From Halopenitus salinus (GTDB taxonomy: Archaea > Halobacteriota > Halobacteria > Halobacteriales > Haloferacaceae), in assembly GCF_042662125.1 (NCBI RefSeq), contig NZ_JBHSXL010000003.1, positions 62,001-126,000 of the forward strand: a stretch of DNA of 64,000 nt. The letters are read 5' to 3'. This document shows, one piece after another, positions 25,707 through 34,326 of this stretch. Every line of letters begins with the position of its first letter. The first letter of the stretch is position 1. The translations under genes were made by a program, and so were the position numbers. The notes beneath the pieces are model-generated. The model saw only the letters and a program-made list of their open reading frames with translations, searched no databases and had not been told where the DNA came from.

Positions 25707-27866
25707 CTACTTCAGTTCGAAGCGGTCGAGCGTCATGACCTTGCTCCACGCCTCGACGAAGTCCTCGACGAGCTGCTCCTCGCCGTCGGCGGCGCCGTAG
25801 ACGTCGGCGACGGCCCGCAGCCGGGAGTTCGAGCCGAAGATGAGGTCGAATCGGGTGGCCTCCCACTCGACGTCGCCGGTCTCGCGGTCGCGGATCTCGA
25901 AGACCTCTCCGTCCTCGTCGACCGGCTCCCACTCGTAGTCCATGTCGAGCAGGTTCACGAAGAAGTCGTTGGTCAACGCCCCCGGCCGATCGGTGAGAAC
26001 GCCGCGGTCGGAGTCACCGTAGGTGGCACCCAGCGCACGCATGCCGCCGACCAGAACCGTCATCTCGGGGACCGTCAGGTTCAGGAGATCCGCTTTGTCC
26101 ACCATTCGCTCCTCGAGCGAGTCGTACAGGTCGTCGAAGTCACCCTCACCGAGGTAGTTCCGGACGGCGTCGACCTTCGGCTCGAGTACCTCGAAGGACT
26201 CGACGTCGGTCTGTTCTTGAGTGGCGTCCGTCCGGCCGGGTTCGAACGGCACGTCCACGTCGTAGCCGGCCTCGGCGGCGGCCTGCTCGACGGCCGCGTT
26301 GCCGCCCAACACGATCAGGTCGGCCAGCGAGACGCGCACGTCGTCGGAGCGTGAGCCGTTGAACTCCTCTTGGATCTCCTCGTAGGTTGCCAGGGTCGTC
26401 TCCAGCTCCTCGGGTTCGTTGACCTCCCAGCTCCGCTGGGGCTCCAGTCGGATCCGGGCGCCGTTCGCGCCGCCGCGTTTGTCGCTGTCGCGGTACGTCG
26501 ATGCCGCAGCCCACGCCGTCTTCGCGAGCCGTGAGACCGGGAGGTCCGACTCGAGGATCGACGCCTTGAGCTCCTCGACCTCCTCGTCGCCGATCGAATC
26601 GTAGTCGGCGTCCGGGATCGGGTCCTGCCAGAGCATCGCCTCCTCGGGGACCTCCGGGCCGAGGAACCGATCCGGCGGGCCCATGTCGCGGTGGATGAGC
26701 TTGTACCACGCCTTCGCGAACGCCGCCTGGAACTCGTCGGGGTTCTCCTGGAAGCGCTCCAGGATCTCCCGGTAGTCGGGATCGTGTTTCAAGGCGACGT
26801 CGGTCGTCAGCATCATCGGCTGTTCCGTCTTCGAGGAGTCCTGTGCGCCCGGGGCGTGTTCGATCTCGTCCGCCTCGACCGGATGCCACTGCCAGGCGCC
26901 GCCGGGACCTTTGACGGAGGTCCAGTCGTGTTCGAGCAGGTTGTCGATGTAGCCCATGTCCCACCGGGTCGGCGCGTCGGTCCACGGCCCCTCGATGCCG
27001 CTCGTGATCATTCCGCCGATGTCGTCGAAGTCGTGCTTCCAGCCGAGGCCCTGCTCCTCTATGGGCGCCGCCTCGGGTTCGGGGCCCTGGTGCTCCTCGG
27101 GGTTGTCCGCCCCGTGGACCTTCCCGAAGGTGTGGCCGCCGGCGATGAGCGCGACCGTCTCCTCGTCGTTCATCGCCATCCGTTCGAACTCCTCGCGGAT
27201 GTTCTTCGCGGAGCCTTCGACGTCGGGCTCGCCGTCCGGTCCCTCGGGGTTCACGTAGATGAGCCCCATGACGGTGTTTGCGAGGGGGTCCTTGAGGTTG
27301 CCAACCTCGCCGTCCTCGTACCGTTCGGGGGAGGTCGTTTCCCACTCCGTTTCCGGGCCCCACTCGACGGCCTCGTTGGACTTGAACTCGTCCACGCGAC
27401 CCCCGGCGAAGCCGTACGTCTCGAATCCCATCGACTCGAGAGCGACGTTTCCGGCCAGGACGATCAGGTCGCCCCACGAGAGCTTGCGGCCGTACTTCTG
27501 TTTGACCGGCTGGAGCAGCCGGCGTGCCTTGTCGAGGTTGATGTTGTCCGGCCAACTGCTCTCCGGCGGGAGACGTTGAAGGGCCCCGGACGCGCCGGCG
27601 CGTCCGTCGCTCGTTCGGTACGTCCCGGCGCTGTGCCACGCCATTCGGATGAAAAGCGGCCCGTAGTGGCCGTAGTCGGCCGGCCACCACTCCTGTGAGT
27701 CCGTCATCACGTCCTCGATGTCCGCCTTCACCGCCTCGAGGTCGAGCGTTTGGAACTCCTCCGCGTAGTCGAAGTCCTCGTCGTACGGACTGACGTCCCG
27801 AGCGTTGTCGTCGAGAACGTCCAGTCGCAATAGGTTCGGCCACCAGTCCTCATTGGACCAGGTCAT
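25707..27866 (-). CDS. katG: Catalase-peroxidase
   Basis: This haem enzyme destroys hydrogen peroxide and has peroxidase activity. The 719-residue length is standard, with the duplicated N- and C-terminal peroxidase domains. The distal site has Arg74, Trp77 and His78 (RMAWHSAG), and the proximal haem ligand is His245 (AGGHTFGK). Trp77, Tyr204 (GLIYVNPEG) and Met230 (FERMAMND) match the crosslinked Met-Tyr-Trp adduct needed for catalase activity. A TATA-like CTTAAG lies about 27 bp upstream (near 27893), predicting a leaderless mRNA. The acidic composition agrees with native haloarchaeal adaptation. Confidence 0.97.
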   Translation of the reverse strand: MTWSNEDWWPNLLRLDVLDDNARDVSPYDEDFDYAEEFQTLDLEAVKADIEDVMTDSQEWWPADYGHYGPLFIRMAWHSAGTYRTSDGRAGASGALQRLPPESSWPDNINLDKARRLLQPVKQKYGRKLSWGDLIVLAGNVALESMGFETYGFAGGRVDEFKSNEAVEWGPETEWETTSPERYEDGEVGNLKDPLANTVMGLIYVNPEGPDGEPDVEGSAKNIREEFERMAMNDEETVALIAGGHTFGKVHGADNPEEHQGPEPEAAPIEEQGLGWKHDFDDIGGMITSGIEGPWTDAPTRWDMGYIDNLLEHDWTSVKGPGGAWQWHPVEADEIEHAPGAQDSSKTEQPMMLTTDVALKHDPDYREILERFQENPDEFQAAFAKAWYKLIHRDMGPPDRFLGPEVPEEAMLWQDPIPDADYDSIGDEEVEELKASILESDLPVSRLAKTAWAAASTYRDSDKRGGANGARIRLEPQRSWEVNEPEELETTLATYEEIQEEFNGSRSDDVRVSLADLIVLGGNAAVEQAAAEAGYDVDVPFEPGRTDATQEQTDVESFEVLEPKVDAVRNYLGEGDFDDLYDSLEERMVDKADLLNLTVPEMTVLVGGMRALGATYGDSDRGVLTDRPGALTNDFFVNLLDMDYEWEPVDEDGEVFEIRDRETGDVEWEATRFDLIFGSNSRLRAVADVYGAADGEEQLVEDFVEAWSKVMTLDRFELK

Positions 27867-28098
27867 ATACGACTACTGGTTGCGTGGTTAGCCTCTTAAG
27901 GTTGTCTTCCCCCGAATCGTCGGGCGTCGATCCGCGAACACCGTCGGGTCGATCGTGGCGATATTTCGACCCGAACCGGGGTTCGTACGCCGGGTACGCC
28001 CACGCGGTTCGTTCGGGGGCAGACCTGTCGATCGATCGGGGGGACGGACTCGTCGATCGGAGGACAGAGTTCAAGTCGCTGCTGGGCGATAGCCACCC

Positions 28099-29415
28099 AT
28101 GGCATCCGAACGCTTCCTGTTCGTCTCCGCGGACGCGGCGCTCATCACGGACCTCGCCTGGCAGGTCCACCGCGAGGGCCACGACGTCAAGTACCACATC
28201 GAGGCCGAAAGCGACCGGGAGATCGGCGATGGATTCGTTCCCAAGACGGACGACTGGCGCGCAGAAGTGGAGTGGGCGGACGTCATCATCTTCGACGACA
28301 TCTGGGTCGGCTCCGACATCGGGACTGGCGCGCTCGCTGAGGAACTCCGCGAAGACGGGAAAGCCGTCGTCGGCGGGACGCCAAACACCGATCATCTCGA
28401 AGAGGATCGAGGGTATGCGATGGAGATTCTCGAAGAACACGGTGTGAATACCGTCGAACACCACATCTTCGATAGTTTCGACGCGGGGATACAGCACGTC
28501 CAAGAGAACCCTGCACCGTACGTCATCAAGCCGCTCGGAGAGGTTCAGAACGTCAAGCGGCTACTGTACGTTGGGAATGAGGATGACGGTAGTGACGTCG
28601 TTGAGGTGCTGAAAGCCTACAAGAAGGCATGGGGGCACCGAATGAAGGGATTCCAACTGCAGCGGAAAGTTGAGGGCGTCGAAGTCGCTATCTGCGGGTT
28701 CTTCAACGGCAACGAGTTCATTGACCAGGTCAATTTTAATTTTGAGCATAAGAAATTATTCCCAGGGAACATCGGGCCCCAGACCGGCGAAATGGGGACG
28801 TCGATGTTCTGGGCAAGCCAGAACAAATTATTCAAAGAGACCTTCGGCAAACTGGAGGACTGGCTCGCCAGCGAAGGATACGTTGGGAGCATCGACATCA
28901 ACTGCATCGTGAACGAGAACGGCATTTACCCGCTGGAGTTCACACCCCGGTTCGGGTACCCGACGATTGCGCTGCAGGAAGAGTCCATCGAGTCATCGAC
29001 TGGCAAGTTCTTCTACGACCTCGCACATGGTAATGACCCAGAAGTAGAGGTGCACAACGGGTACCAGATCGGCGTGCGGATCGTCCTGCCGCCGTTCCCG
29101 TTCGACGACGAGAAGACGTACGATGAGAACTCTCGGAATGCAGCTGTGGTGTTCGAGACGGACAGTCGCGACGGGATCCATCTCGAAGATGCGAAGAAGG
29201 TTGATGGTCAGTGGCGCGCGGCGGGCGACAACGGAATGCCCATCGTCGTGACCGGGAAGGGCGACACGATGCAGGCCGCACGTGAACAAGCATACGACCG
29301 GATCGACGACATCGTGATGCCCAACATGTACTACCGCGACGACATCGGCGAGCGGTGGATCGACGGCGACGGCGACAGGCTGCAGGCGTGGGGCTATCTG
29401 GGGCCGCAGTCCTAG
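28099..29415 (+). CDS. PurD-like (phosphoribosylamine-glycine ligase family) ATP-grasp protein
   Basis: This is an ATP-grasp ligase related to GAR synthetase, 438 residues long. Visible family features are a Rossmann-like N-terminal domain, the ATP-binding Lys in PYVIKPLGEV (near 140), the loop GNIGPQTGEMGT (near 227), and the metal-binding YPLEFTPRFGYP (near 277). It diverges from standard PurD in the N-terminal substrate domain, so it may join a different amine and amino acid. Base use changes inside the gene: about 28400-29300 is clearly AT-richer, with runs such as AATTTTAATTTTGAG, unlike its neighbours, which points to transfer from another source. The stop overlaps the convergent neighbour's stop by four bases. 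Confidence 0.78.
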   Translation: MASERFLFVSADAALITDLAWQVHREGHDVKYHIEAESDREIGDGFVPKTDDWRAEVEWADVIIFDDIWVGSDIGTGALAEELREDGKAVVGGTPNTDHLEEDRGYAMEILEEHGVNTVEHHIFDSFDAGIQHVQENPAPYVIKPLGEVQNVKRLLYVGNEDDGSDVVEVLKAYKKAWGHRMKGFQLQRKVEGVEVAICGFFNGNEFIDQVNFNFEHKKLFPGNIGPQTGEMGTSMFWASQNKLFKETFGKLEDWLASEGYVGSIDINCIVNENGIYPLEFTPRFGYPTIALQEESIESSTGKFFYDLAHGNDPEVEVHNGYQIGVRIVLPPFPFDDEKTYDENSRNAAVVFETDSRDGIHLEDAKKVDGQWRAAGDNGMPIVVTGKGDTMQAAREQAYDRIDDIVMPNMYYRDDIGERWIDGDGDRLQAWGYLGPQS

Positions 29416-29795
29416 GCGGCTTCCGTTCCGACGTCGTCCTCGACGACGGTCGCCCGCGGGACCACGTCGATCGTCGTCTCCGGGCCCATCTCGGTCCCGG
29501 ATTCGACCGACTCCACGCGGAGAACCACGTCCTCCGGACTGGCACACCCGCAGCTCACGAACTCCTCCCACTCGTCACCGACGGCGATCGCTCCGGCGTG
29601 GGCCCGTCGGAGGTAACGGCGGAAAATGGGTTCCCGTATGCCCTCGGCGAGCCATTCGTCGTCCGCGACCCACCAGCCGTCGTTTCCGTCCTGATCGGCC
29701 TCTGGCGACCGGAACGAGAGGAGAACTCGATCCGCCTGTTTCCCGCCGTCCCCATCTGCCTGTTTCTCGCCGTTCCGTGGCTCCGTCGATCCCAT
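29412..29795 (-). CDS. Acidic protein of unknown function
   Basis: No family was recognised. The 127-residue chain is strongly acidic, with a polar, probably disordered N-terminus (about 1-35). A compact region contains WWVADDEWLAEGIREPIFRR and then SCGCASPEDVVLRVES, whose Cys pair could bind metal. The composition supports a real haloarchaeal gene rather than a chance frame. It is convergent with, and overlaps by four bases, the PurD-like gene and lies upstream of thioredoxin's 3' end. Confidence 0.6.
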   Translation of the reverse strand: MGSTEPRNGEKQADGDGGKQADRVLLSFRSPEADQDGNDGWWVADDEWLAEGIREPIFRRYLRRAHAGAIAVGDEWEEFVSCGCASPEDVVLRVESVESGTEMGPETTIDVVPRATVVEDDVGTEAA

Positions 29796-29885
29796 CGGGC
29801 TACGGCCTCCGTGAACGTTCGTCCGGAGCGACCGATGGCGGGGACGTGACCCCCGAGATGGTGCCCATGGAAACGTGTCCCCCGG

Positions 29886-30299
29886 TCATCGTGCCGTGTG
29901 GGATTCGACGAGCGCTCGAAGCTCCGCTTCCCCCTCGAGGCCGACGACCTCCTCGACCTGCTCGCCGTTCGAGAACAGGACGAGCGTGGGAACGCCCCGG
30001 ACCCCGTAGGCGGTGGCGAGCTGCTGGTTCGCGTCGACGTCGACCTTCGCGACGGCCGCGTCCGTCTCCGCCGCGAGGGATTCGACGATCGGCTCGAGCA
30101 TCCGACACGGCCCACACCAGTCGGCGTAGAAGTCGACCAGAACGACGCCGTGCTCGCCGACGACGTCGTCCAGCTCGGCCTCCCCGTCGATCGGAACCGG
30201 TTCGGACGGCGTCGGTGACGCCGAGCCGTCGCCCGTTTCCTCCCGGGTTCGAAGCTCCTCCAGCTTTCGCCGTCGGATCTCCTCTATCTCCTCGCTCAT
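29886..30299 (-). CDS. Thioredoxin
   Basis: This is a disulfide reductase with active site WCGPC (Cys62 and Cys65) in VDFYADWCGPCRMLEP and the cis-proline motif RGVPTLVLF. At 137 residues it carries an extra N-terminal helix and acidic linker of about 33 residues before the thioredoxin fold. A TATA-like CATAAG lies about 28 bp upstream (near 30328) on the minus strand. It is followed by no obvious partner. The adjacent metal importer is on the same strand but has its own promoter. Confidence 0.92.
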   Translation of the reverse strand: MSEEIEEIRRRKLEELRTREETGDGSASPTPSEPVPIDGEAELDDVVGEHGVVLVDFYADWCGPCRMLEPIVESLAAETDAAVAKVDVDANQQLATAYGVRGVPTLVLFSNGEQVEEVVGLEGEAELRALVESHTAR

Positions 30300-30359
30300 C
30301 GATCCGACGTACGGGCTCCATCGACTTATGTATTTGTATGGTCGTCACAATACTGTCGA

Positions 30360-31376
30360 TCACTCGACGCGGGGTGTACCGTCCTCCGGATCGATGCGCT
30401 CGGTCTCCGCGGATTCGGGGTCCCCCACGGCGGTCTGTACGCGACCGACCGCGACGGCCACGACGTAGATCGCGACGGCCACGAGTACGATCGCGGGGCC
30501 GCCGGTCACGCCGCCGTAGTACGCGACGCCGATCCCGAGGACCACCGCCAGCTCCGCGAGGAGGATCGAGACGACGATCGACTCCGTAAAGCTTCGCGAG
30601 ACCTGCGTCGCCCCCGCGACCGGGACGACGAGCATCGCCGCGACCAGGATCACGCCCATGATCTGCATCGCGCCCACGACGACCATCGCGGTCAACATCA
30701 CCGTGATCCGGTTGTACCACCGGACCGGGATCCCGGCGACCGCGGCGGCGGTCTCGTCGAACGTGACGTAGAGCAGCTGGTTGCGCGTCACCCCGACCGT
30801 CGAGACGATCACGGTAAAGAGGACGAGCAGGACGACCGCGTTCGACGGCGAGACCGTAGAGAGGTTGCCGAAGAGGTACTGGTCGATCCCCACCGCGAGC
30901 CCGCCGGCGTTGAGGCTGATGAGCGTGGACCCCAGCGCGAATCCGGTCGAGAGCACGATCGCCATCGAGACGTCGTTGTAGGCGTCCGTCGCCTCCGAGA
31001 TGAGTTCGATGGTGAGCGCCGCGATCACGGCGACGATCACGGCCGTCAGGTACGGCGACACGCCGAGATCGATGACGGCGTTGAGGAACAGCCCGACCGC
31101 GACGCCGGCGAAGGCCGTGTGCGCGAGCGCGTCGCCGATCAGCGCGAGCTGGCGGTGAACCAGGAACGTCCCGATGAGCGGCGCCATCACGCCGATACAA
31201 AGTCCCATGAGGAGCGCGCGGTACATGAACCGGAAGCTCGGATCGAGCAGCTCCAGGCCGGTGGCTCGATAGAGCTGTACCATCAGCCAGTACCACAGAT
31301 CGAGGATCAGATAAAACGGGGCGAGAACCGCCTCGATCGGGGAGATCTGGAGCGCGAGCGTGAGCGTCTCGATCAT
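30360..31376 (-). CDS. znuB: Zinc/manganese-type ABC transporter permease (ZnuB/ABC-3 family)
   Basis: This is the membrane subunit of a metal importer. The 338-residue protein has about eight to nine hydrophobic segments and family motifs GTFLVHRQLALIGDALAHTA (near 60-80) and GVILVAAMLVVPVAGATQ (near 248). Its ATG overlaps the ATPase gene's stop (ATGA at 31373-31376), so the two are translationally coupled. A frame extending back to 31766 is antisense read-through of the ATPase gene. Zinc is the usual substrate, but manganese is possible in this family. Confidence 0.9.
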   Translation of the reverse strand: MIETLTLALQISPIEAVLAPFYLILDLWYWLMVQLYRATGLELLDPSFRFMYRALLMGLCIGVMAPLIGTFLVHRQLALIGDALAHTAFAGVAVGLFLNAVIDLGVSPYLTAVIVAVIAALTIELISEATDAYNDVSMAIVLSTGFALGSTLISLNAGGLAVGIDQYLFGNLSTVSPSNAVVLLVLFTVIVSTVGVTRNQLLYVTFDETAAAVAGIPVRWYNRITVMLTAMVVVGAMQIMGVILVAAMLVVPVAGATQVSRSFTESIVVSILLAELAVVLGIGVAYYGGVTGGPAIVLVAVAIYVVAVAVGRVQTAVGDPESAETERIDPEDGTPRVE

Positions 31377-32182
31377 CGCCGGTCGCTCCCGGGGCGGGTC
31401 GTGAGTCCGAAGGCCTCGACGAGCGCCTCGCTCTCGAGGAACGCCTCGCTGTCCCCGTCGAAGCGGATCCCGCCGTCGAGACAGACGACGCGTTCGGCGT
31501 GGTCCGTGACGGCGCCGAGATCGTGCTCGACGAGCAGCACGGTGATCCCGGAGTCGTTGAGCGACTCCAGCAGGGCGTAGAACGCCTCGACGGACTCGGC
31601 GTCGACGCCGACGGTCGGCTCGTCGAGCACGAGCAGATCCGCCTCGCCGGCCAGCGCGCGAGCGATGAACGCGCGTTGGCGCTGGCCGCCGGACAACTGC
31701 GTGATGCGGCGGTCGGCGAACGAGCCCATCCCGACGGTCTCGAGCGCCCGATCGACGATCCGCCAATCCTCGGCGGAGAGCAGCCCGAAGCGGACGTGGG
31801 GGAACCGTCCCATCTTGACCACCTCACGGACCGTGATCGGCATCTCGCGTTCCGCGCCGGATCGCTGTGCAACGTAGCCGATCCGGGAGCCGTCGTCGAA
31901 GTCGTGGGCGAGTTCGCCGAACGTCCGGGCCGTCCCCTGGTCCGGCCGGAGGAGCCCCAGCACGAGCCGCATCAGCGTCGACTTGCCCGAGCCGTTCGGG
32001 CCGACGACGGCGACGTACTCCCCCGCGTCGATCCGGAGGGACACGTTCCGAACCACCGGAGTAGAGGCGTATCCGAACGTGACGTCTTCGAGTTCGACGA
32101 CGGGCGCCGATGAGTTGTCGGCGGGAGTCCCCGAGCGGTCGGCGGACGCGTTCGAGGTGGATGCGGACGGCGGGACGCTCAT
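31373..32182 (-). CDS. znuC: Zinc/manganese-type ABC transporter ATPase (ZnuC family)
   Basis: This ATPase drives the metal importer. The 269-residue protein has a Ser/Ala/Asp-rich N-terminal extension of about 28 residues, then Walker A GPNGSGKST, the signature LSGGQRQRAFIARAL, Walker B LLVLDEPTVGVD, and the switch His in LLVEHDLGAV. The metal-type subfamily is indicated by the neighbours. The start codon overlaps the binding-protein stop (32179-32182), and its stop overlaps the permease start, making one tight operon of three. Confidence 0.92.
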   Translation of the reverse strand: MSVPPSASTSNASADRSGTPADNSSAPVVELEDVTFGYASTPVVRNVSLRIDAGEYVAVVGPNGSGKSTLMRLVLGLLRPDQGTARTFGELAHDFDDGSRIGYVAQRSGAEREMPITVREVVKMGRFPHVRFGLLSAEDWRIVDRALETVGMGSFADRRITQLSGGQRQRAFIARALAGEADLLVLDEPTVGVDAESVEAFYALLESLNDSGITVLLVEHDLGAVTDHAERVVCLDGGIRFDGDSEAFLESEALVEAFGLTTRPGSDRR

Positions 32183-33294
32183 TCGAAGTTCCTCCACGTC
32201 TCGGCCCACCCGTCCGGACCGGCCTCCTCGGGCGTCCGGTTCCCGAGCACGACCTCGAAGGTGGGCATGTTGATGTTGTAGGCGATCTCCTCGTACCCCC
32301 AACCCTCCTCGACCCAATCCTCGCGGACGCCGGCGTACGGCGTCACCGGGAAGTACGCCTCGACGGACGTCTCCTCGAGCAGCTGTCTGGCCGGTCGTCG
32401 CGTCTCGAAAACGGCCGCGGCGACGTAGCGGATGTCGTTCTCGTCGATGACGGCCTTCGCCTCGGTGATGTCCGAGGGCTTGATGTCGCCGCTCGCCGCG
32501 AGGTTCTCCACGAGCGGACGCATCTCGACGCCGTATCTGACGCCGAGGTACTGGAAGGCGTTGTGGGCCGCGAGCTGGACGACGTCGCGGTCGGCGGCCT
32601 CGAATATCCGCCGGTAGTCCGCGTCGATCCGGTCCAGGACGTCCGTCTTGTACGTCTCCGCGTTCTCCCGGAGCACGTCCTCGTGGTCCGGCGCGATCTC
32701 GAGGAACCCCTCGAGGATGTTGTCCACCGATCGCTTCGCACGGTGGGGATCCAACCAGAAGTGGGGATCCCTGCCGCGTTCCTCCCCGACGCCCTCCTCG
32801 TCCCGATCGAGGCTGGCGGCGAGGCCGACGAGGTCGATCCCCTCGCGGACGTTTATGAGCCGGGTGTCGACGCCGTCCGCCTCGATCGTCTCGATCGCGC
32901 GGTCGGCCCACGGCTGGAAGTCCTCCCCGACGTGGACGAACGCGTCGGCCTCAATGATCTCCCGGGTGATCTGCGCGTTGGGCTCCCAGCCGTGTCCGTG
33001 TAGTCCGGTCGGCACGAGGTTTCGAACCTCGATCGGCGTCCCCCGTGCGATGGTTTTGGCGAAATCGTAGAAGCTGAAGAAGGAGGCGACTGCGACGGGA
33101 CCGTCCGTGGATCCGGCGCCGTCGCCACCGTCGCCGTCGTTCCGGTCGTCTTCCCCGTTCGGATCGTCGTCGCTTCCGGGGTCGCTCGCGCCGGAGATAC
33201 AGCCGGCGAGGCCGGCGGCGACGAGCGCGGACCCGGAGCGAAGCGCCCGCCTCCGGGAGAGGTGCGGCCGTCGTGACGGTTCGACGTCGTTCAT
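32179..33294 (-). CDS. znuA: Metal-binding lipoprotein of the zinc/manganese ABC transporter (ZnuA family)
   Basis: This receptor captures metal outside the cell. The 371-residue protein has a Tat signal with SRRRALRSGSALVAAGLAGC, where the last Cys is the lipid anchor, and then an Asp/Asn/Gly-rich tether to about residue 62. Likely metal ligands are His in GLHGHGWEPN, His in HFWLDPHRAK and His in LAAHNAFQYLG. The His-rich charged loop of bacterial ZnuA is absent, and the acidic tether is the only low-complexity segment. It is first in the operon, behind a TATA box and a palindrome. Confidence 0.9.
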   Translation of the reverse strand: MNDVEPSRRPHLSRRRALRSGSALVAAGLAGCISGASDPGSDDDPNGEDDRNDGDGGDGAGSTDGPVAVASFFSFYDFAKTIARGTPIEVRNLVPTGLHGHGWEPNAQITREIIEADAFVHVGEDFQPWADRAIETIEADGVDTRLINVREGIDLVGLAASLDRDEEGVGEERGRDPHFWLDPHRAKRSVDNILEGFLEIAPDHEDVLRENAETYKTDVLDRIDADYRRIFEAADRDVVQLAAHNAFQYLGVRYGVEMRPLVENLAASGDIKPSDITEAKAVIDENDIRYVAAAVFETRRPARQLLEETSVEAYFPVTPYAGVREDWVEEGWGYEEIAYNINMPTFEVVLGNRTPEEAGPDGWAETWRNFE

Positions 33295-33320
33295 GATCGC
33301 ATCGAGATAGGCCTTGACAG

Positions 33321-33326
33321 TATATG
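33321..33326 (-). promoter_or_regulatory. TATA box of the metal importer operon
   Basis: CATATA on the minus strand lies about 28 bp before the ATG at 33294, predicting a leaderless transcript. Confidence 0.6.
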
Positions 33327-33333
33327 AATTCTT

Positions 33334-33364
33334 CTACTCTAAGAAAATATTTAGAGTAGTCTAA
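33334..33364. promoter_or_regulatory. Overlapping palindromes upstream of the metal importer (candidate operator)
   Basis: CTACTCTAA (33334-33342) and TTAGAGTAG (33351-33359) form a perfect 9-bp inverted repeat with an AT-rich 8-bp spacer. A second palindrome, TTAGA-GTAG-TCTAA (33351-33364), shares its right arm. The site lies immediately upstream of the TATA box where TFB binds, a good place for a metal-responsive repressor such as a DtxR-family protein. The regulator itself is not in the window. Confidence 0.6.
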
Positions 33365-33588
33365 TTCACACGCTCTCCGAAACGCTCCGACTTCGGAGAC
33401 GAACGTTCCCGTTTCCAATTCGAGGACGAGCGGTCCCGCTCAGTTTCGGAGACGAACGTGGCTCTCACCGGGCTCGATTCCCTCCAGAGGCCGATCTGCG
33501 GAAGTCGTCGAAAATCGGGTGTGGACCGCGGTTTCGAGAAAGGATTACGGCGACGGGGGCCGCGACGGCGGCGGTGTACGGCCGACGA

Positions 33589-34146
33589 TCACTGGAAGCC
33601 GCGGCCGACCTCGTCCTCCTCGATGAGGTCGTCGAGCTCCGACGAGAGGAGCCGCTCGGCCTCCTCGAACTCGTCCGTCAGGTCCTCGAGCTCGTCCGGT
33701 CGCCCGTCGAACTCGTAGTCCATGGGACCGAACGCCGGGGAGTCGACCGCCTCCATCACGTCCTCGAAGAGGTGGTCGGGGTCGGTCGGCGCCTCCGCGT
33801 GCACCTTCAGCGTCTCCTCGAGGCGGGTCGCCATGTCCTCGGCGTGGTCCTCGTCCTCCGGCGGCGTCCGGACCGCGAACCGGCCCGGGTCGTCCTCGCG
33901 GGGAAAAAGCGGCTCCAGGCCGTCGTCGACGCGCCTCGCGACCCGGGTACCGACGCCGCGGAGATCGTGGGGACTCTTCGCGTACGTCTTGAGCTGGTAG
34001 ACCCCCACGTTCGGGTGGCCGACGAAGAGGTCCTCGCCGAGCCCCTCCCGGCGGCTGCCGGCGACGGCCCGCCAGCCGTCCGGGTCGTTCGACTCCTCGG
34101 TCACCTCCTGGAGGATGTCCTGCCAGTCTCGAACGCGCATGTCCAT
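33589..34146 (-). CDS. Conserved haloarchaeal acidic protein, unknown function
   Basis: No functional family was recognised. The 185-residue chain begins MDMRVRDWQDILQEV. It has a central basic-aromatic segment (GHPNVGVYQLKTYAKSPHDL) and ends in a highly acidic helical tail (EFEEAERLLSSELDDLIEEDE). The composition is that of a soluble cytoplasmic haloarchaeal protein. The start may be the ATG at 34146 or 34140. It is divergent from the Dna2-type gene, with about 180 bp between starts, and could be related to it only by location. Confidence 0.7.
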   Translation of the reverse strand: MDMRVRDWQDILQEVTEESNDPDGWRAVAGSRREGLGEDLFVGHPNVGVYQLKTYAKSPHDLRGVGTRVARRVDDGLEPLFPREDDPGRFAVRTPPEDEDHAEDMATRLEETLKVHAEAPTDPDHLFEDVMEAVDSPAFGPMDYEFDGRPDELEDLTDEFEEAERLLSSELDDLIEEDEVGRGFQ

Positions 34147-34326
34147 CGGTTCCCCGCCGGAACGCAAAGGCGTGTCGGTGGCGGTCAGGGAGGCGCTTCG
34201 ACGGCGATCGGATCAACGACGGCGATCCGCCGCCCTCGCGGATTTCGGGTGCCCGCAAGAAGTAGTCGCCCGCATACACTCCCGACGACCGACAGCGTTT
34301 TTCGCCGCCGCCGCCCACACGCGGCC

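Noticed and set aside
29800..31872. 690-codon minus-strand frame across thioredoxin and ZnuB
   Set aside because: It is out of phase with both genes and Arg-rich, and the true genes are confirmed by motifs.
33574..34326. Upstream part of a 1147-codon frame joined to the Dna2-type gene
   Set aside because: It is antisense to the conserved gene at 33589-34146 and lacks any recognised domain. The GTG at 34327 opens the homologous region.
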